Positions 63,078 through 64,000 of a DNA stretch of 64,000 nucleotides are shown here, piece after piece. Both the position numbers and the translations under genes were made by a program. Positions within the stretch are counted from its first letter, which is position 1. The number at the start of each line of letters is the position of its first letter. The stretch is from JALORV01 sp963703945 (GTDB lineage Bacteria > Pseudomonadota > Gammaproteobacteria > Burkholderiales > Burkholderiaceae_F). The notes under the pieces were generated by a model. It was given only the letters and a program-made list of their open reading frames with translations. It made no database searches and had not been told where the DNA came from. The DNA lies in contig CAVPGM010000046.1 of assembly GCA_963703945.1 (NCBI GenBank), forward strand, positions 248,001 to 312,000, in the 5' to 3' direction.

Positions 63078-64000
63078 ATGACGTACTTCGTCACCGGCGC
63101 CACCGGTTTTATCGGCAAGCGCCTCGTCCAGAAACTGCTCGCTCGCCGCCAGACAACCGTCAATTTCCTCGTCCGCAAGGAGAGCCTCGACAAGGTACCG
63201 GCGTTGCTCGAGTACTGGGGGGTGTCGGAAGACCGGGCAGTCGCGGTCGTCGGCGACCTCGCCAAGCCGCTGCTCGGGGTGTCCAAGGCCGACCAGAAGA
63301 AACTCGCCGGCAAGGTCAAGCATTTCTTTCATCTTGCCGCGGTGTATGACCTGAAGGCCGACGCCGAGAGCCAGATCGTTGCCAACATCGAAGGCACGCG
63401 CAACGCGGTCGCGCTCGCCAACGAAATCGGCGCAGGGATCTTCCAGCATGTGTCTTCGATCGCCGCGGCCGGCATGTACGAGGGTGTGTTCCGCGAGGAC
63501 ATGTTCGACGAGGCGGAAAACCTCGAGCACCCGTATTTCGCCACCAAGCACGACTCGGAGAAGATCGTCCGCAAGGAAACGAAGATGCCGTGGCGCGTCT
63601 ACCGCCCCGGAATGGTCGTGGGTGACAGCAAGACGGGCGAGATGGACAAGATCGACGGCCCATACTATTTCTTCAAGCTGATCCAGCGCATGCGCAGCAT
63701 GCTGCCGCCATGGATGCCGGCGATCGGCATCGAAGGGGGCCGGATCAACATCGTGCCGGTGGATTTCGTGGTCGACGCCATCGACCATATCGCGCACGCA
63801 AAGGAGGGCAACAAGAAGGCGTTTCACATCGTCGACCCGACTCCGTACCGCGTCGGCGACGTGCTCAACATCTTCGCCCGTGCCGCCCATGCGCCGCAGT
63901 TCACGCTGCGTGTCAACGCGGCCTTGGTGGGCTTCATTCCAGGCAGCGTCAAAAAGGGTCTGCTGTCGCTGACGCCGGTACGGCGCATCAAGAACGCCGT
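63078..64000 (+). CDS. Extended SDR oxidoreductase (fatty acyl-CoA reductase-like), 5' part
   Basis: The first ~307 residues of a protein that runs off the window. It opens with the Rossmann motif YFVTGATGFIGKRLVQKLL, then LVRKESLDKVPAL, a VVGDLAKPLLG turn, HFFHLAAVYDLKA and VSSIAAAGMYEG. YFATKHDSEKIV supplies the catalytic YxxxK-like pair, and YRPGMVVGDSKTGEMDKIDG follows. This pattern matches bacterial multidomain SDR reductases of the fatty acyl-CoA or aldehyde type, but the rest is not visible. A strong AGGAGGAG precedes the ATG. Confidence 0.85.
   Translation, partial: MTYFVTGATGFIGKRLVQKLLARRQTTVNFLVRKESLDKVPALLEYWGVSEDRAVAVVGDLAKPLLGVSKADQKKLAGKVKHFFHLAAVYDLKADAESQIVANIEGTRNAVALANEIGAGIFQHVSSIAAAGMYEGVFREDMFDEAENLEHPYFATKHDSEKIVRKETKMPWRVYRPGMVVGDSKTGEMDKIDGPYYFFKLIQRMRSMLPPWMPAIGIEGGRINIVPVDFVVDAIDHIAHAKEGNKKAFHIVDPTPYRVGDVLNIFARAAHAPQFTLRVNAALVGFIPGSVKKGLLSLTPVRRIKNA

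Overview
The window is a GC-rich, gene-dense stretch of a betaproteobacterial chromosome, most likely order Burkholderiales. The evidence is gene content and order: rph-rdgB-hemW, glnA-(DUF4124)-ntrB-ntrC, argA-yggX, a DUF2863 gene, two kinds of polyhydroxyalkanoate (PHA) phasin, and a pyruvate dehydrogenase operon containing a betaproteobacterial proteasome homologue (BPH). I cannot name a genus. No rRNA, tRNA, CRISPR array, integrase or transposase gene was seen.

Layout. 1-2200: end of rph, then rdgB and hemW, overlapping. 2200-7150: nitrogen control. Two NtrC-like sites and a sigma-54 promoter precede glnA, followed by a secreted DUF4124 protein and the NtrB/NtrC pair. 7440-13359: an RND efflux adaptor and pump, then three small membrane proteins, one with a BRO-N-like domain. 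13370-18280 (minus strand): xth, two paralogous DUF4124-glutaredoxin proteins, prlC, folD. 18701-25649: aceE, aceF, BPH, lpdA. 25833-28406: a G8-domain protein related to CEMIP/TMEM2, rpiA, a TIGR02117 protein. 28.4-32.9 kb: an accessory, decaying patch with an exonuclease fragment and a lysR gene broken by a small inverted-repeat element. 32.9-41.6 kb: yggX, argA, hrpA, glsB, a lipoprotein, a CinA-like protein and phaP. 41.9-46.0 kb: five translationally coupled genes (histone-deacetylase-like amidohydrolase, DMT exporter, thioesterase, nitroreductase, tartrate dehydrogenase-like). 46.2-52.5 kb: cfa, DUF2863, UshA-like nucleotidase, MFS transporter, RraA-like protein, entericidin. 52.8-55.1 kb: glycine-zipper protein, a yegD-like Hsp70 pseudogene split by a second inverted-repeat element, dodecin. 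55.5-59.5 kb: glyoxylate shunt (aceA, HAD dehalogenase, aceB) and a 49-residue cysteine-rich protein. 59.5-64 kb: TPR protein, TetR regulator, patatin, PHA granule protein and the start of an SDR oxidoreductase.

How the genes work together. Two metabolic themes stand out: nitrogen assimilation under sigma-54/NtrC control, and acetyl-CoA/PHA carbon metabolism (pyruvate dehydrogenase, glyoxylate shunt, phasins, patatin).

A technical signal runs through the window. Every intragenic frameshift I found (hemW, aceF twice, the exonuclease fragment, hrpA twice, entericidin) is repaired by removing exactly one base. This looks more like residual insertion errors in the sequence than seven real mutations. 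The two element insertions are genuine: cutting out the element plus one CTAG copy restores coherent protein at both sites.
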